Part shown: one piece after another, positions 44,759 to 53,211 of the stretch
Position numbering within the stretch: the stretch's first letter is position 1
Layout: each line of letters starts with the position of its first letter
NCBI GenBank assembly: GCA_028709385.1
Contig: JAQVXD010000003.1
Location: 50,771-114,770, forward strand
Direction: 5' to 3'
Length of the DNA: 64,000 nt
Origin: Fermentimonas sp.
GTDB taxonomy: Bacteria; Bacteroidota; Bacteroidia; Bacteroidales; Dysgonomonadaceae
Notes under the pieces: model-generated
The model's database searches: none
Told to the model about the DNA's origin: nothing
What the model saw: only the letters and a program-made list of their open reading frames with translations
Position numbers and translations under genes: made by a program

Positions 44759-44917
44759 ATGGCAAAGAAAGCAGTTGCGGGATTCCGCGATAAGACTACC
44801 ACTACAGGACGAAGCCACACTAAGGTAATCAGAATGGTTAAATCACCTGAAACTGGTGCATATAGCTTCAAAGAAGAAATGATTCTAAACGATCAGGTAA
44901 AAGATTACTTCAAGTAG
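44759..44917 (+). CDS. DUF4295 small protein (probable Bacteroidota-specific ribosomal protein bL38)
   Basis: A 52-codon gene I found by reading the gap after rpmG. The product begins MAKKAVAGFRDKTTTTGRSH and ends NDQVKDYFK, basic at the N-terminus, and matches the family DUF4295, found directly after rpmG in Bacteroidota. From memory, structures of a Flavobacterium ribosome revealed a lineage-specific large-subunit protein called bL38, which I believe is this family; treat that link as recall. The operon ends at the terminator 44974-45006. Confidence 0.85.
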   Translation: MAKKAVAGFRDKTTTTGRSHTKVIRMVKSPETGAYSFKEEMILNDQVKDYFK

Positions 44918-44973
44918 GATATTCGTCGTAGTAGTTCATACTTACGAGAATATTCGTTAATAATATCTAAAAG

Positions 44974-45006
44974 CTTCCCTGTGCAAAAACGCAGGGAAGT
45001 TTTTTA
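44974..45006 (+). terminator. Rho-independent terminator of the rpmB operon
   Basis: Stem CTTCCCTGTG / CGCAGGGAAG (10 bp with one G-U pair, 6-nt loop) followed by TTTTTT. It lies 56 bp after the DUF4295 stop, with a likely ftsY promoter box TAGATTTG at 45019-45026 just beyond it. Confidence 0.9.
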
Positions 45007-45068
45007 TTTACTATTTTGTAGATTTGCATACAAATCAATTCAGCCTATAATATAATAACTACTTCAAT

Positions 45069-46022
45069 ATGGGTTTATTTAACAGATCCTCCAAAGGAAA
45101 AAAAGATGTACTCGAAAAAGGTCTTGAGAAAACTAAAGTTAGTTTTTTCTCTAAAATTACCCGTGCAGTAGCAGGTAAAACTAAAGTTGATGATGATGTA
45201 CTCGATAACCTTGAAGAGGTATTAGTATCATCAGATGTGGGTGTCGATACTACTTTGAAGATTATTGACAGAATCGAAGCACGTGTAGCAAAAGATAAAT
45301 ATGTCGGTACTGATGAACTTAACAGTATACTTCGTGATGAGATAACCTTACTGCTAACTGAGAATCAGTCGACTGATGTCGAGGAGTTCAATGTCCCTGA
45401 GGGTAAGAGACCCTACGTTATTATGGTTGTAGGTGTAAATGGTGTAGGCAAAACCACAACAATCGGAAAGCTTGCTTACCAGTTCAAACAAAACGGACTG
45501 TCTGTTTATCTTGGTGCAGCTGATACTTTCAGAGCAGCTGCTGTCGAACAACTTGATATATGGGGTGAGCGTGTCGGTGTGCCCGTTGTGAAGCAGAAGA
45601 TGGGGTCAGACCCTGCATCTGTGGCTTTCGACGCTGTAAGCTCCGCAAAAGCGCACGATGCAGATGTCGTAATAATTGATACAGCCGGGCGTTTGCACAA
45701 CAAATTAAACCTTATGAATGAGCTTACCAAGATTAAAAATGTGATGGGTAAAATTGTACATGATGCACCTCATGAAGTTCTTCTTATTCTTGACGGATCC
45801 ACAGGTCAGAATGCATTCGAACAGGCTAAACAGTTTACCGCAGCCACAGAGGTCACGGGTCTGGTTATTACAAAATTGGATGGTACTGCAAAAGGTGGAG
45901 TAGTACTTGGTATATCTGATCAGTTTAAGATTCCTGTTAAATATATTGGTCTGGGCGAAAAAGTGGAAGATCTGCAAGTCTTCCGAAGGAAAGAATTTGT
46001 TGACTCTCTTTTTGGTGAATAA
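45069..46022 (+). CDS. ftsY: Signal recognition particle receptor FtsY
   Basis: GTPase that docks SRP-ribosome complexes at the membrane. The 317-residue protein lacks the long acidic A domain of E. coli FtsY and starts almost directly with the NG core: N domain to about 95, then GVNGVGKTT (122-130), DTAGR and TKLDGTAKGG. It is followed by rimO after 21 bp, likely co-transcribed. Confidence 0.95.
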   Translation: MGLFNRSSKGKKDVLEKGLEKTKVSFFSKITRAVAGKTKVDDDVLDNLEEVLVSSDVGVDTTLKIIDRIEARVAKDKYVGTDELNSILRDEITLLLTENQSTDVEEFNVPEGKRPYVIMVVGVNGVGKTTTIGKLAYQFKQNGLSVYLGAADTFRAAAVEQLDIWGERVGVPVVKQKMGSDPASVAFDAVSSAKAHDADVVIIDTAGRLHNKLNLMNELTKIKNVMGKIVHDAPHEVLLILDGSTGQNAFEQAKQFTAATEVTGLVITKLDGTAKGGVVLGISDQFKIPVKYIGLGEKVEDLQVFRRKEFVDSLFGE

Positions 46023-46043
46023 AAGTAAAGGAACAATTATCAA

Positions 46044-47339
46044 ATGATAAAGAATAGGGTAGATGTAGTAACTATGGGTTGCTCAAAGAATCTTGTAGAT
46101 TCTGAGTTGCTGATGCGTCAGCTTATTGCTAACGGGTACACTCTTGAGCATGATCCTGATACACCCAAGGGCGAAATTGCTGTTATAAATACTTGTGGTT
46201 TCATAGGCGATGCCAAAGAGGAGTCTATCAATATGATACTCTCTTTTGCTGATGCTAAAAAGGAGAGGGGACTCAAGAAGCTTTACGTAATGGGCTGCCT
46301 TTCCGAGAGATACAGAGAGGAGCTGCAGAAAGAAATTCCCGAGGTTGATAAGTTTTATGGTAAATTCGACTGGCGCGGACTGATATCTGATCTTGGAAAA
46401 TCATACAACAAAGAGCTTGAATTCGACCGTATTTTGTCAACTCCTCCTCACTATGCTTTTCTTAAAATATCGGAAGGGTGCGATAGGACCTGTTCTTACT
46501 GCTCGATACCTCTTATTACAGGTAAATATAAATCGCGTCCTGTTGAAGATATTGAGGATGAAGTTCGTCGTTTAGTTGCAAGTGGTGTAAAAGAATTTCA
46601 GTTTATTGCACAGGATCTTACCTACTATGGACTGGACCTTTACAAAACGATGAAACTGCCGGAGTTGGTTGAGCGTATCTCAGATATCAAAGGTGTAGAT
46701 TGGATCAGACTGCATTATGCATATCCTGCTCACTTTCCCACTGACCTGCTTAGGGTAATGCGCGAAAGAGAAAATGTATGCAACTACCTCGATATAGCTC
46801 TCCAGCATATCAGCGACAGAATGCTGAAAATTATGCGCAGAAATATCTCAAAGCAACAAACAATCGATCTTATTCAGCGCTTTCGTGAGGAGGTGCCGGG
46901 AATACATCTTCGCACAACAATGATGGTGGGGCATCCGGGTGAAACTGAAGCTGACTTCAACGAACTGATTGATTTCGTAAAGGATGCAAGGTTTGAGCGA
47001 TTAGGTGCTTTTCCATATTCACACGAAGAGGATACCTATAATGATAAGAATTATTCCGATGATGTGCCTGCCGATATTAAACAGGAAAGAATGAATATTC
47101 TAATGGAAACTCAGGAAGGTATTGCTCTTTCAATTAATGAGTCGAAGGTTGGTAAAACTATGAAAGTGATAATTGACAGGGATGATCCTGATTATTATGT
47201 TGGACGCACAGAATTTGATTCTCCCGAAGTTGATGGTGAGGTTCTGATCAGCAAAGAGAAAAAGTTGAATACAGGTGATTTTTACGATGTAAGGATCGAT
47301 TCAGCTTATCCTTTCGATCTGATTGGAACAGTTGTTTGA
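46044..47339 (+). CDS. rimO: Ribosomal protein uS12 methylthiotransferase
   Basis: Radical-SAM enzyme that methylthiolates Asp89 of S12. The 431 residues contain the N-terminal UPF0004 domain with the second-cluster cysteines (MGCSKNLVDSE, INTCGFIG, VMGCLSER), the radical SAM CDRTCSYC motif (C146, C150, C153) and a C-terminal TRAM domain. The RimO-specific sequence GCSKNLVDSE separates it from MiaB. The -33 box of the next gene overlaps its stop codon. Confidence 0.95.
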   Translation: MIKNRVDVVTMGCSKNLVDSELLMRQLIANGYTLEHDPDTPKGEIAVINTCGFIGDAKEESINMILSFADAKKERGLKKLYVMGCLSERYREELQKEIPEVDKFYGKFDWRGLISDLGKSYNKELEFDRILSTPPHYAFLKISEGCDRTCSYCSIPLITGKYKSRPVEDIEDEVRRLVASGVKEFQFIAQDLTYYGLDLYKTMKLPELVERISDIKGVDWIRLHYAYPAHFPTDLLRVMRERENVCNYLDIALQHISDRMLKIMRRNISKQQTIDLIQRFREEVPGIHLRTTMMVGHPGETEADFNELIDFVKDARFERLGAFPYSHEEDTYNDKNYSDDVPADIKQERMNILMETQEGIALSINESKVGKTMKVIIDRDDPDYYVGRTEFDSPEVDGEVLISKEKKLNTGDFYDVRIDSAYPFDLIGTVV

Positions 47340-47366
47340 GCATATTTCAATACCTGAATAATTTTG
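47335..47366 (+). promoter_or_regulatory. Promoter of the HU-LysM gene (TTTG-N20-TAATTTTG)
   Basis: TTTG at 47335-47338 (over the rimO stop), 20 nt, TAATTTTG at 47359-47366. It is a full consensus match identical in design to the rpmB promoter. The leader would be only about 10 nt. Confidence 0.65.
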
Positions 47367-47382
47367 ACAAAATCCTTATAGC

Positions 47383-48180
47383 ATGACACAAAAAGAATTA
47401 ATCGAGAAACTGGCAGCCAAACTTCAGTGGGATGAATCAGATACATCTGAAGTTCTGGAGGTTATTTCAACTATTTTGGCAGAACATCTGTCCGATCATA
47501 ACGAGGTGTCAATAGAGAATTTCGGTGTTTTCCGCACTCACAAATATCAGGAATTTATTCTGATTGACTCCGATACGGGAGATCACTTTCTTATGCCGCC
47601 TGAGGTGGATGTTACCTTCGAACAATATTTTGATGTAGCTTCAGAAGCTGCAGAAACGATGCCCAAGATCTCTTTTGAAACTGATGACTCGCTGAAAAGT
47701 AATATAAACAGTGCATTTCAGAACTTCGAGCCAACATTGATCAATGTGGGTGTTGAATTTCCCGGAATTGAGGTGATAACAACAGGAGAAACGGAGGATT
47801 TGGTTGAGGAGGCTGAGACCGGGACTGTTGATGGAATCAAAGAAGCAGACGAGATTGTTGAAAAAACTGAGATTGAGAGTGATTTGGAAGTTAGGGAAAC
47901 AGAGGTGATTGTTGAAAGTAATGAGATTGAGGATTTGCCTGAAATAACACAACCGGCATATTCTGAAGAAGAACCAATTTTAAAACCAGGTCCAGAACCT
48001 GAACCTATCCCGGATTTGCAATCTGAAAGGAGCCTGAGGCCAAAGACCCGTTCCCGTAAGAGTTCAAGAGTTTTTGTTCCCGTTTTAGGTGGTGTAGTCA
48101 TTATTATGGCAACTCTTTTTTTTTTCAATGGAGTGGCAAGTCGAAAAAGATCTAAGTCCCGAAAAAGCATTGATAGCTGA
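47383..48180 (+). CDS. HU-family DNA-binding protein with transmembrane helix, N-terminal part of a frameshifted HU-LysM protein
   Basis: The 265-codon frame begins with an HU/IHF-like domain (about 1-90: ELIEKLAAKLQWDESDTSEV, VSIENFGVFRTHK), then a long acidic linker (100-205) and a predicted transmembrane helix (FVPVLGGVVIIMATLFFF). At a run of ten T (48116-48125) the frame leaves the expected path and ends 17 codons later in a basic tail. One T fewer would join it smoothly to the LysM-containing frame at 48128-48511. Bacteroidota homologues, from memory, carry both domains in one protein. So this is either a sequencing/assembly slip, transcript slippage, or a real truncation. Confidence 0.8.
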   Translation: MTQKELIEKLAAKLQWDESDTSEVLEVISTILAEHLSDHNEVSIENFGVFRTHKYQEFILIDSDTGDHFLMPPEVDVTFEQYFDVASEAAETMPKISFETDDSLKSNINSAFQNFEPTLINVGVEFPGIEVITTGETEDLVEEAETGTVDGIKEADEIVEKTEIESDLEVRETEVIVESNEIEDLPEITQPAYSEEEPILKPGPEPEPIPDLQSERSLRPKTRSRKSSRVFVPVLGGVVIIMATLFFFNGVASRKRSKSRKSIDS

Positions 48181-48511
48181 AACCGCAGAAACCAAGGGTA
48201 GGGCAGAAATAATCAGTGAGCCCGAATCAGATGTTTTAACAGCTGCACAACCAGTGGAGCAATATCCTGAATCATTAACTCTGGGCAAGGGTGAGACTTT
48301 ACGTTCAGTTGCACTCGACCTGTTTGGTAATAAGGAGTTCTGGGTTTATATTTATCAGGAAAACATGCAAAATATCAATAATCCCAACGTTATACCTGTC
48401 GGTACTGAATTATTAATACCTGATATTTCAAAGTATGATATTGATGCTGATAATCCTCAGTCAATAGAGAAAGCCAAAGAAAAAGGTGATATGATAATTA
48501 TGTCTTTATAG
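48128..48511 (+). CDS. LysM-domain C-terminal part of the frameshifted HU-LysM protein
   Basis: Frame +1 relative to the HU part, open through the T10 run (FFFS just before its first ATG). After an acidic linker it contains a LysM-like domain: LGKGETLRSVALDLFGNKEFWVYIYQ (in two runs) and INNPNVIPVGTELLIPD. LysM binds peptidoglycan, which fits a membrane-anchored protein with this domain outside the cytoplasm. It has no promoter, no Shine-Dalgarno and no signal of its own, so it is most likely the second half of the preceding gene. Confidence 0.7.
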   Translation: MEWQVEKDLSPEKALIAETAETKGRAEIISEPESDVLTAAQPVEQYPESLTLGKGETLRSVALDLFGNKEFWVYIYQENMQNINNPNVIPVGTELLIPDISKYDIDADNPQSIEKAKEKGDMIIMSL

Positions 48512-48540
48512 ATATTTTTACATAATAAAACTGTTTAACC

Positions 48541-48648
48541 ATGAAACGTGAACTTTTAACTGTTCTGTTGATTATTTACGGTATTTGCCTGTCTGCTTCC
48601 GCTCAACAGAGGTACATCGATCTGTTTACTTGTCAACAGGGCATATAA
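48541..48648 (+). CDS. Short exported peptide or remnant gene
   Basis: A 35-codon frame with a convincing signal peptide (MKRELLTVLLIIYGICLSASAQ) that stops after QRYIDLFTCQQGI. From about 48593 the +1 frame continues open to 48739 (ending RKVHLTRLNQ), so this may be a secreted protein of about 65 residues broken by a frameshift. It is not recognised as any family. The 252-bp gap 48512-48762 holds nothing else I can support. Confidence 0.4.
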   Translation: MKRELLTVLLIIYGICLSASAQQRYIDLFTCQQGI

Positions 48649-48762
48649 CGTAAAACCGCACAAGGGTAAAATACAAATTCAGTCTGAAGGTGCAGAACTT
48701 TTTGTTCGGAAGGTACACCTGACCAGACTGAATCAGTAATTGTTTATATGACTTTTGTTTGA

Positions 48763-49629
48763 TTATAACCTGCCCATAAGCAGTTGGGGTATTTCGCTTG
48801 GTTCTTTTGCCACAGGAACTCCAACTGCTTCAAATGCTGCAATCTTCTCGGCTGCAGTACCCGAACCACTCGAAATTATAGCTCCAGCGTGTCCCATCTG
48901 TTTTCCGGGAGGTGCCTGCTGGCCTGCAATAAATGCAACAACAGGTTTTGTGATATGATTTTTTATATATTCAGCAGCCTGCTCTTCAGCATCTCCGCCA
49001 ATCTCACCAATAAGAACTATTGAATCTGTTTCAGGATCATTCTCAAACATTTCCAGTAGTTCAATGAAATAAAGTCCCACCACCGGGTCACCGCCAACAC
49101 CAATGGCTGTGGACTGACCTATGCCTTTTTCTGTAAGGTTGTATACCACTTCATACGTAAGGGTGCCGCTGCGACTGATTACTCCTGTTCTGCCTTCCTT
49201 AAAAATCATCGAAGGCATAATGCCTACAAGGCTCTTCCCGGGTGACATAAGTCCCGGACAGTTTGGTCCGATCAAACTGGCCCCTTTTCTTTTAATGAAG
49301 CTGTGTGCTTCTACCACATCAAGAGTGGGTACTCCTTCCGTAATGCATACAATCAGTTTGATTCCCGCATCTGCAGCTTCCATCATTGCATCTTTGGCAA
49401 AAGGAGCCGGTACAAAAATTACTGAAGTGTCGGCACCGGTCTCAACAACAGCATCTCTAACCGTGTTAAATACCGGAACGTCATCTACAAATTCGCCCGC
49501 TTTGCCGGGTGATGTTCCTCCAACAACATTTGTTCCGTACTCTTTCATTTTCGAGGCATGAAAACCTCCATCACGTCCGGTAATTCCCTGAACAATCAGC
49601 TTTGTGCTTTTATCTATTAGAATACTCAT
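48763..49629 (-). CDS. sucD: Succinyl-CoA synthetase alpha subunit
   Basis: Alpha subunit of the ligase that interconverts succinyl-CoA and succinate with ATP or GTP formation. From the ATG at 49629 it has 288 residues, the usual size. [16 protein letters not shown] and [14 protein letters not shown] form the CoA-binding Rossmann domain, and [17 protein letters not shown] carries the phosphorylated active-site His. An upstream ATG at 49665 adds 12 residues that overlap sucC and is rejected. It is 13 bp after sucC. Confidence 0.95.
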   Translation of the reverse strand: MSILIDKSTKLIVQGITGRDGGFHASKMKEYGTNVVGGTSPGKAGEFVDDVPVFNTVRDAVVETGADTSVIFVPAPFAKDAMMEAADAGIKLIVCITEGVPTLDVVEAHSFIKRKGASLIGPNCPGLMSPGKSLVGIMPSMIFKEGRTGVISRSGTLTYEVVYNLTEKGIGQSTAIGVGGDPVVGLYFIELLEMFENDPETDSIVLIGEIGGDAEEQAAEYIKNHITKPVVAFIAGQQAPPGKQMGHAGAIISSGSGTAAEKIAAFEAVGVPVAKEPSEIPQLLMGRL

Positions 49630-49642
49630 AATCTGTTTTTTG

Positions 49643-50788
49643 TCATATTTGATACTGCTCGGCAAGTTTAACAGCTATTTTGGTTGCTTCACTCATAGTA
49701 TTGGCCACATGAAGGTCTGTATCTTTAAGTAATGCACGACCTTCTTTCTCATTCGTGCCTGTAAGTCTTATCACAACGGGAACATCTGACTTTATCTGAT
49801 TAAAAGCCTCCAGAAGTCCTCTTGCTACGTCATCACAACGGGTGATGCCGCCAAAAATGTTAATAAGTACAACTCTCACATTCTTATCGCTTAGCAACAG
49901 TTTCATTGCCTCGATTACTTTGGTTGGACTGGAGCTTCCGCCAATATCCAGGAAATTGGCAGGACTACCGCCATAAAGCTTTATAATATCCATAGTTGCC
50001 ATGGCAAGTCCCGCACCATTCACCATGCATCCTATCTCACCACCTAGATGTACGTAGCTGAAGCCTTTACTCTTGGCAAACAGCTCCTTTTTCTCCTCTT
50101 CGGTAGGTTCATTTAGAGCGGCAATTTTTGGATGGCGAAACAGTGCATTATCGTCGAAGGTCATCTTGGCGTCAATAGCAACAATTTCTTCCTCCTGTGT
50201 AAGAACCAGAGGGTTAATTTCTGCAAGTGATGCATCTGATTCAACAAAAAGTTTGTACAGCTTCTGAATTATTACTGCTGCATTACGTACATGTTTTATA
50301 TCATCAAACAGCTTAAAAGCTGCTTCCCGTGCAAGATAATCGGGTACGCCTACTGAAGGATCAATAGCAAACTTGTGGATCTTCTCCGGAGTATCTTTAG
50401 CAACTTGTTCAATATCCATTCCACCCTCTTTGCTGAGCATCAGGATTGCAGATTTAGAACGTCTGTCGATTACATAACTCACGTAATACTCTTTAGCGAT
50501 GTTAACTGCCTGACCAACGAGTATTCGGTCAACCTTGAATCCCTTTATATCCATTCCCAGAATTGCGGCAGCATGCTTGCGAAGCTCTATTTCGCCATCA
50601 GCGAGTTTTACTCCTCCTGCTTTGCCTCTTCCGCCAGTGTGAACCTGAGCTTTTACGATAACTTTTTGTGAGTCGATACGCGAATAAGCTTTTACTGCAT
50701 CCTCCACCGAACGGCAAACAATGCTCTGTTCAACAGGGATTCCGTACTTCGAAAAAATCTCTTTTGCTTGGTATTCATGAATTTTCAT
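49643..50788 (-). CDS. sucC: Succinyl-CoA synthetase beta subunit
   Basis: ATP-grasp beta subunit partnering sucD. The 381 residues begin [20 protein letters not shown] and include [18 protein letters not shown] (nucleotide-binding Lys region), AEINPLVLT and [13 protein letters not shown], all diagnostic. It is the first gene of the leftward sucCD operon, preceded by a 365-bp non-coding region. In Bacteroidales the enzyme serves the succinate/propionate branch. Confidence 0.95.
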   Translation of the reverse strand: MKIHEYQAKEIFSKYGIPVEQSIVCRSVEDAVKAYSRIDSQKVIVKAQVHTGGRGKAGGVKLADGEIELRKHAAAILGMDIKGFKVDRILVGQAVNIAKEYYVSYVIDRRSKSAILMLSKEGGMDIEQVAKDTPEKIHKFAIDPSVGVPDYLAREAAFKLFDDIKHVRNAAVIIQKLYKLFVESDASLAEINPLVLTQEEEIVAIDAKMTFDDNALFRHPKIAALNEPTEEEKKELFAKSKGFSYVHLGGEIGCMVNGAGLAMATMDIIKLYGGSPANFLDIGGSSSPTKVIEAMKLLLSDKNVRVVLINIFGGITRCDDVARGLLEAFNQIKSDVPVVIRLTGTNEKEGRALLKDTDLHVANTMSEATKIAVKLAEQYQI

Positions 50789-51153
50789 GGCCCTCTAATA
50801 ATATTTTTTTATGATAAAGAAATTTGAAAACAACTATTTTGTAAATCTATGATAAATGTTTTAAAATGCGAAAAGCATTTTGAATTTTAACTAATAAAAT
50901 CTTTTAAAGGCTTGAAACGCATAAACAGTCAGTATTGTTTTGTAAAAGCTATTAAATATAAGAAAAACATGTAACAGGGGATATTTGTACCCTGCTTTCG
51001 TCGAACTTAACTCATACCTGATTATTACTTTGCCCATACCAAGTCCAGTTATACCTTATATATAAATGATGTTGATACGGACGAGATACGAATATGTAAC
51101 GATTATTTTACGGCCCTGGTACAGGTCGTTTATAAGTGATAGATTGTGTATAT
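50789..51153. other. 365-bp non-coding region with several hairpins
   Basis: The largest gap in the window, between the LuxR stop and the sucC start. It contains AAAATGC-GAAAA-GCATTTT (50863-50881), CAGGG/CCCTG (50975-50994), and a bulged stem around CCTG-GTA-CAGG (51110-51129, outer arms ACG/CGT). No perfect TAnnTTTG box for sucC was found; the closest is TAGATTTA. A terminator for the regulator gene, a sucC leader and a small RNA are all possible. No protein-coding frame is convincing. Confidence 0.5.
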
Positions 51154-51756
51154 CTATATCTCAATATCCTCAATCTCGACAATCTTTTTGGATATCGCGT
51201 ATATTGTCAAACCCGACTGACTCCTTATACCTGTTTTAGTTGTTATGTTTTTCCGGTGTCTTACGACTGTATGTATACTTATATTGAGCTCTTCGGCAAT
51301 CTCTTTATTGAGTTTTCCGTTGACAATGCAGGTTAGAACTTCTAATTCTCTTTTAGTAAGGTTGTCGCTGTCGTCGCTGTTGCCGGAGATAGATTTGTTT
51401 CTGTTGTCCATTCTGGATATCAGATGGAGTATATGTTCAGGAGTATCGTATAGTGTGAAACTGGCATCCGTTTCAATAACAGCTTTATGCATAACACCAA
51501 AGTCGATTCCCACGATCGAGAGTGACGGAAATTCTTTCTTTATCTTATTTATCTCCTTATCCCTGTTAACAAAATGCACAGGATTTGCAATAATTATGTT
51601 GATTTTCTCTGTTTTTAGTATATCAGACAGCTCATCAATATTCTCAGCTCTGTAAACCCGGCAGTAAATATCCGACTGATACAGAATGGAATATAATCCT
51701 TCGAAGATTATCTTCGAACTCTCGAGAATTACTATGTGAAGAGTCGTCTTAAGCAT
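51154..51756 (-). CDS. LuxR-type transcription factor with degenerate receiver domain
   Basis: A 200-residue regulator from the ATG at 51756. The C-terminal LuxR/GerE helix-turn-helix is clear: LTKRELEVLTCIVNGKLNKE and EELNISIHTVVRHRKNI (about 137-180). The N-terminal 120 residues fold like a receiver (HIVILESSKIIFEGL, then strand INIIIANPV), but the strand-3 phospho-acceptor Asp is replaced by Asn58 followed by Pro. It therefore probably does not respond to a histidine kinase. Its ATG overlaps the hemerythrin gene stop in the 8-nt sequence ATGCTTAA, indicating coupled translation and shared function. Confidence 0.85.
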   Translation of the reverse strand: MLKTTLHIVILESSKIIFEGLYSILYQSDIYCRVYRAENIDELSDILKTEKINIIIANPVHFVNRDKEINKIKKEFPSLSIVGIDFGVMHKAVIETDASFTLYDTPEHILHLISRMDNRNKSISGNSDDSDNLTKRELEVLTCIVNGKLNKEIAEELNISIHTVVRHRKNITTKTGIRSQSGLTIYAISKKIVEIEDIEI

Positions 51757-52462
51757 TTTCTTTCTTTTCGATATTTGCACCCGAAGGAATTAGTATCGAT
51801 TCCTCAATCAAGGAGTGTACAAACAGATCATACTCCAGTTCGTAAAGTGCAAAAAACAATTTTCTGCGCAGATCCAGGTCACCTTCAATATTTACATATT
51901 TAAGCAGCAGGTTTTTCAGGTCATGCAGTTTGAGTTCAATATCCGTATGATGCTCACTATATTCAGTTGAAGAAAATTGTTCTGGCACACTCTCCTCACT
52001 TCTATTTTTAAGTAGTTTAATAAAATAGGGAAAAGCAACATTGTCCTCATAATCAAGATGTTCAAGCACCTCAGTGAAATACTCGTTAAAAAACCTGTTA
52101 AGCAGTTTAAATTCCCTCTCGGGGTGATTTTTCTGTAACAACTGAATGTAAGAATTTATCTGCGGATACATATCCGACCGGTAGTAATGGTGACTGTTTT
52201 TAAGAAAATCTATCACCTGCAGCAAATCTTTTTTTGTGTAAGTATGATTTTTCTTTGCTCCGAAACCGTTATACAGATTTGCGATATCAACGAAAAGAGC
52301 CTCACTGATTTCATATTGTTTGCAAAGTTGGGATACAGTAAGATCGCTCACCCTAAAATCAATATTAAAATGCTGTAACATCAGCAGCAGTCGTGGGTTG
52401 GCATCTATCTGATCCGCCATCTTCATAGACGGACTCATTTTTGTTGCAGTAAAATGATGCAT
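51749..52462 (-). CDS. Hemerythrin-domain protein (ScdA/Ric-like four-helix bundle)
   Basis: A 237-residue protein. An N-terminal segment (about 15-75) resembles the small helical domain found before hemerythrin domains. The HHE domain follows, with candidate di-iron ligands H91/H92, H135 and E139 (HLDYE), H171/H172, H180, H216 and E220/E221 (VHSLIEESILIP). Such bundles sense O2, NO or redox state, or repair damaged iron centres. It is the first gene of a two-gene operon with the LuxR regulator, suggesting it supplies that regulator's signal (inference). Confidence 0.82.
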   Translation of the reverse strand: MHHFTATKMSPSMKMADQIDANPRLLLMLQHFNIDFRVSDLTVSQLCKQYEISEALFVDIANLYNGFGAKKNHTYTKKDLLQVIDFLKNSHHYYRSDMYPQINSYIQLLQKNHPEREFKLLNRFFNEYFTEVLEHLDYEDNVAFPYFIKLLKNRSEESVPEQFSSTEYSEHHTDIELKLHDLKNLLLKYVNIEGDLDLRRKLFFALYELEYDLFVHSLIEESILIPSGANIEKKENA

Positions 52463-52481
52463 AAACTGTTTTATTTTTTTG

Positions 52482-52489
52482 CAAAAATA
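52482..52489 (-). promoter_or_regulatory. -7 box (TATTTTTG) for the hemerythrin-LuxR operon
   Basis: Minus-strand TATTTTTG, 19 bp before the hemerythrin ATG, fits TAnnTTTG. The leader would be very short. No TTG is visible at -33. Confidence 0.4.
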
Positions 52490-52638
52490 GGAAAAATAGC
52501 CGGTTATTTAGAATAATTCCATATAATATATGCATTAAAGTCCCTCAATCAGTATAATTTGGGTCTGTTTTCATTTGTTATACCTCAATGATTCCCTTTT
52601 TTTTACTATTATTGTATCCGAATTTCAAATAGATTAAA

Positions 52639-53202
52639 ATGATGAGTTTCCAGGAGCTACAAATACAAAGACGTAGTATCAGAAAATACAGTGATGAGTT
52701 GCTTTCACCCGAGGAGACAAAAAAGATTCTCGAGGCAGCACTGCTTTCTCCCACTTCAAAAAATAAACATTCATGGATCTTTATTGCTGTGGAAGACAGG
52801 GGTACGGTGGCTAAACTTGCTGAATGCAAGCCACATAGCGCCTCATTTATAACTGAAGCGCCGCTTGTGGTAGTTGTTGCAGGCAACCCTTTAATAAGTG
52901 ATGCCTGGGTTGAGGATTCTTCAATTGCCGCAATTAATATGCAAATGCAGGCAGAAGAGATGAATATTGGCAGCTGCTGGATTCAGGTTAGAAATCGCTC
53001 ATTCTCAGACAATATAACTTCAGGTGAATATATTAATGAACTGCTTGATATACCTATGCCGATTGAAGTTGTTTGTTTGATTGCTTTCGGCAAAAAAGAG
53101 ATAAAAAGGAGACCTGCCGACATAAACAATCTCCAATGGGAAAAAGTGCATATTGGAAAATATACAACAGATCCCGGAAATGTAGAACAACAAGAAGGAT
53201 AA
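52639..53202 (+). CDS. Nitroreductase-family flavoprotein
   Basis: A 187-residue FMN-dependent oxidoreductase. The N-terminal RRSIRKYSDELLSPEETKKIL and SPTSKNKHSWIF form the FMN-binding signature, with EAPLVVVVAGNP and AAINMQMQAEEMNIGSCWIQ following. The family reduces nitroaromatics, quinones or flavins; the native substrate is unknown. Two adjacent ATGs (52639, 52642) are equally possible. It is followed by nspC after 9 bp, so the two may form one unit. Confidence 0.87.
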   Translation: MMSFQELQIQRRSIRKYSDELLSPEETKKILEAALLSPTSKNKHSWIFIAVEDRGTVAKLAECKPHSASFITEAPLVVVVAGNPLISDAWVEDSSIAAINMQMQAEEMNIGSCWIQVRNRSFSDNITSGEYINELLDIPMPIEVVCLIAFGKKEIKRRPADINNLQWEKVHIGKYTTDPGNVEQQEG

Positions 53203-53211
53203 AGAACAAAT

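Noticed and set aside
47718..48170. 150-codon antisense frame over the HU linker region
   Set aside because: Low-complexity Ser/Thr-rich translation mirrors the acidic linker of the sense gene; no start signals or domain.
49121..49561. 146-codon antisense frame over sucD
   Set aside because: Shadow of a highly conserved gene.
51245..51655. 136-codon antisense frame over the LuxR gene, hydrophobic
   Set aside because: Ser/Leu/Ile-rich translation comes from the complement of Asp/Glu/Lys codons; the sense gene has a clear helix-turn-helix.
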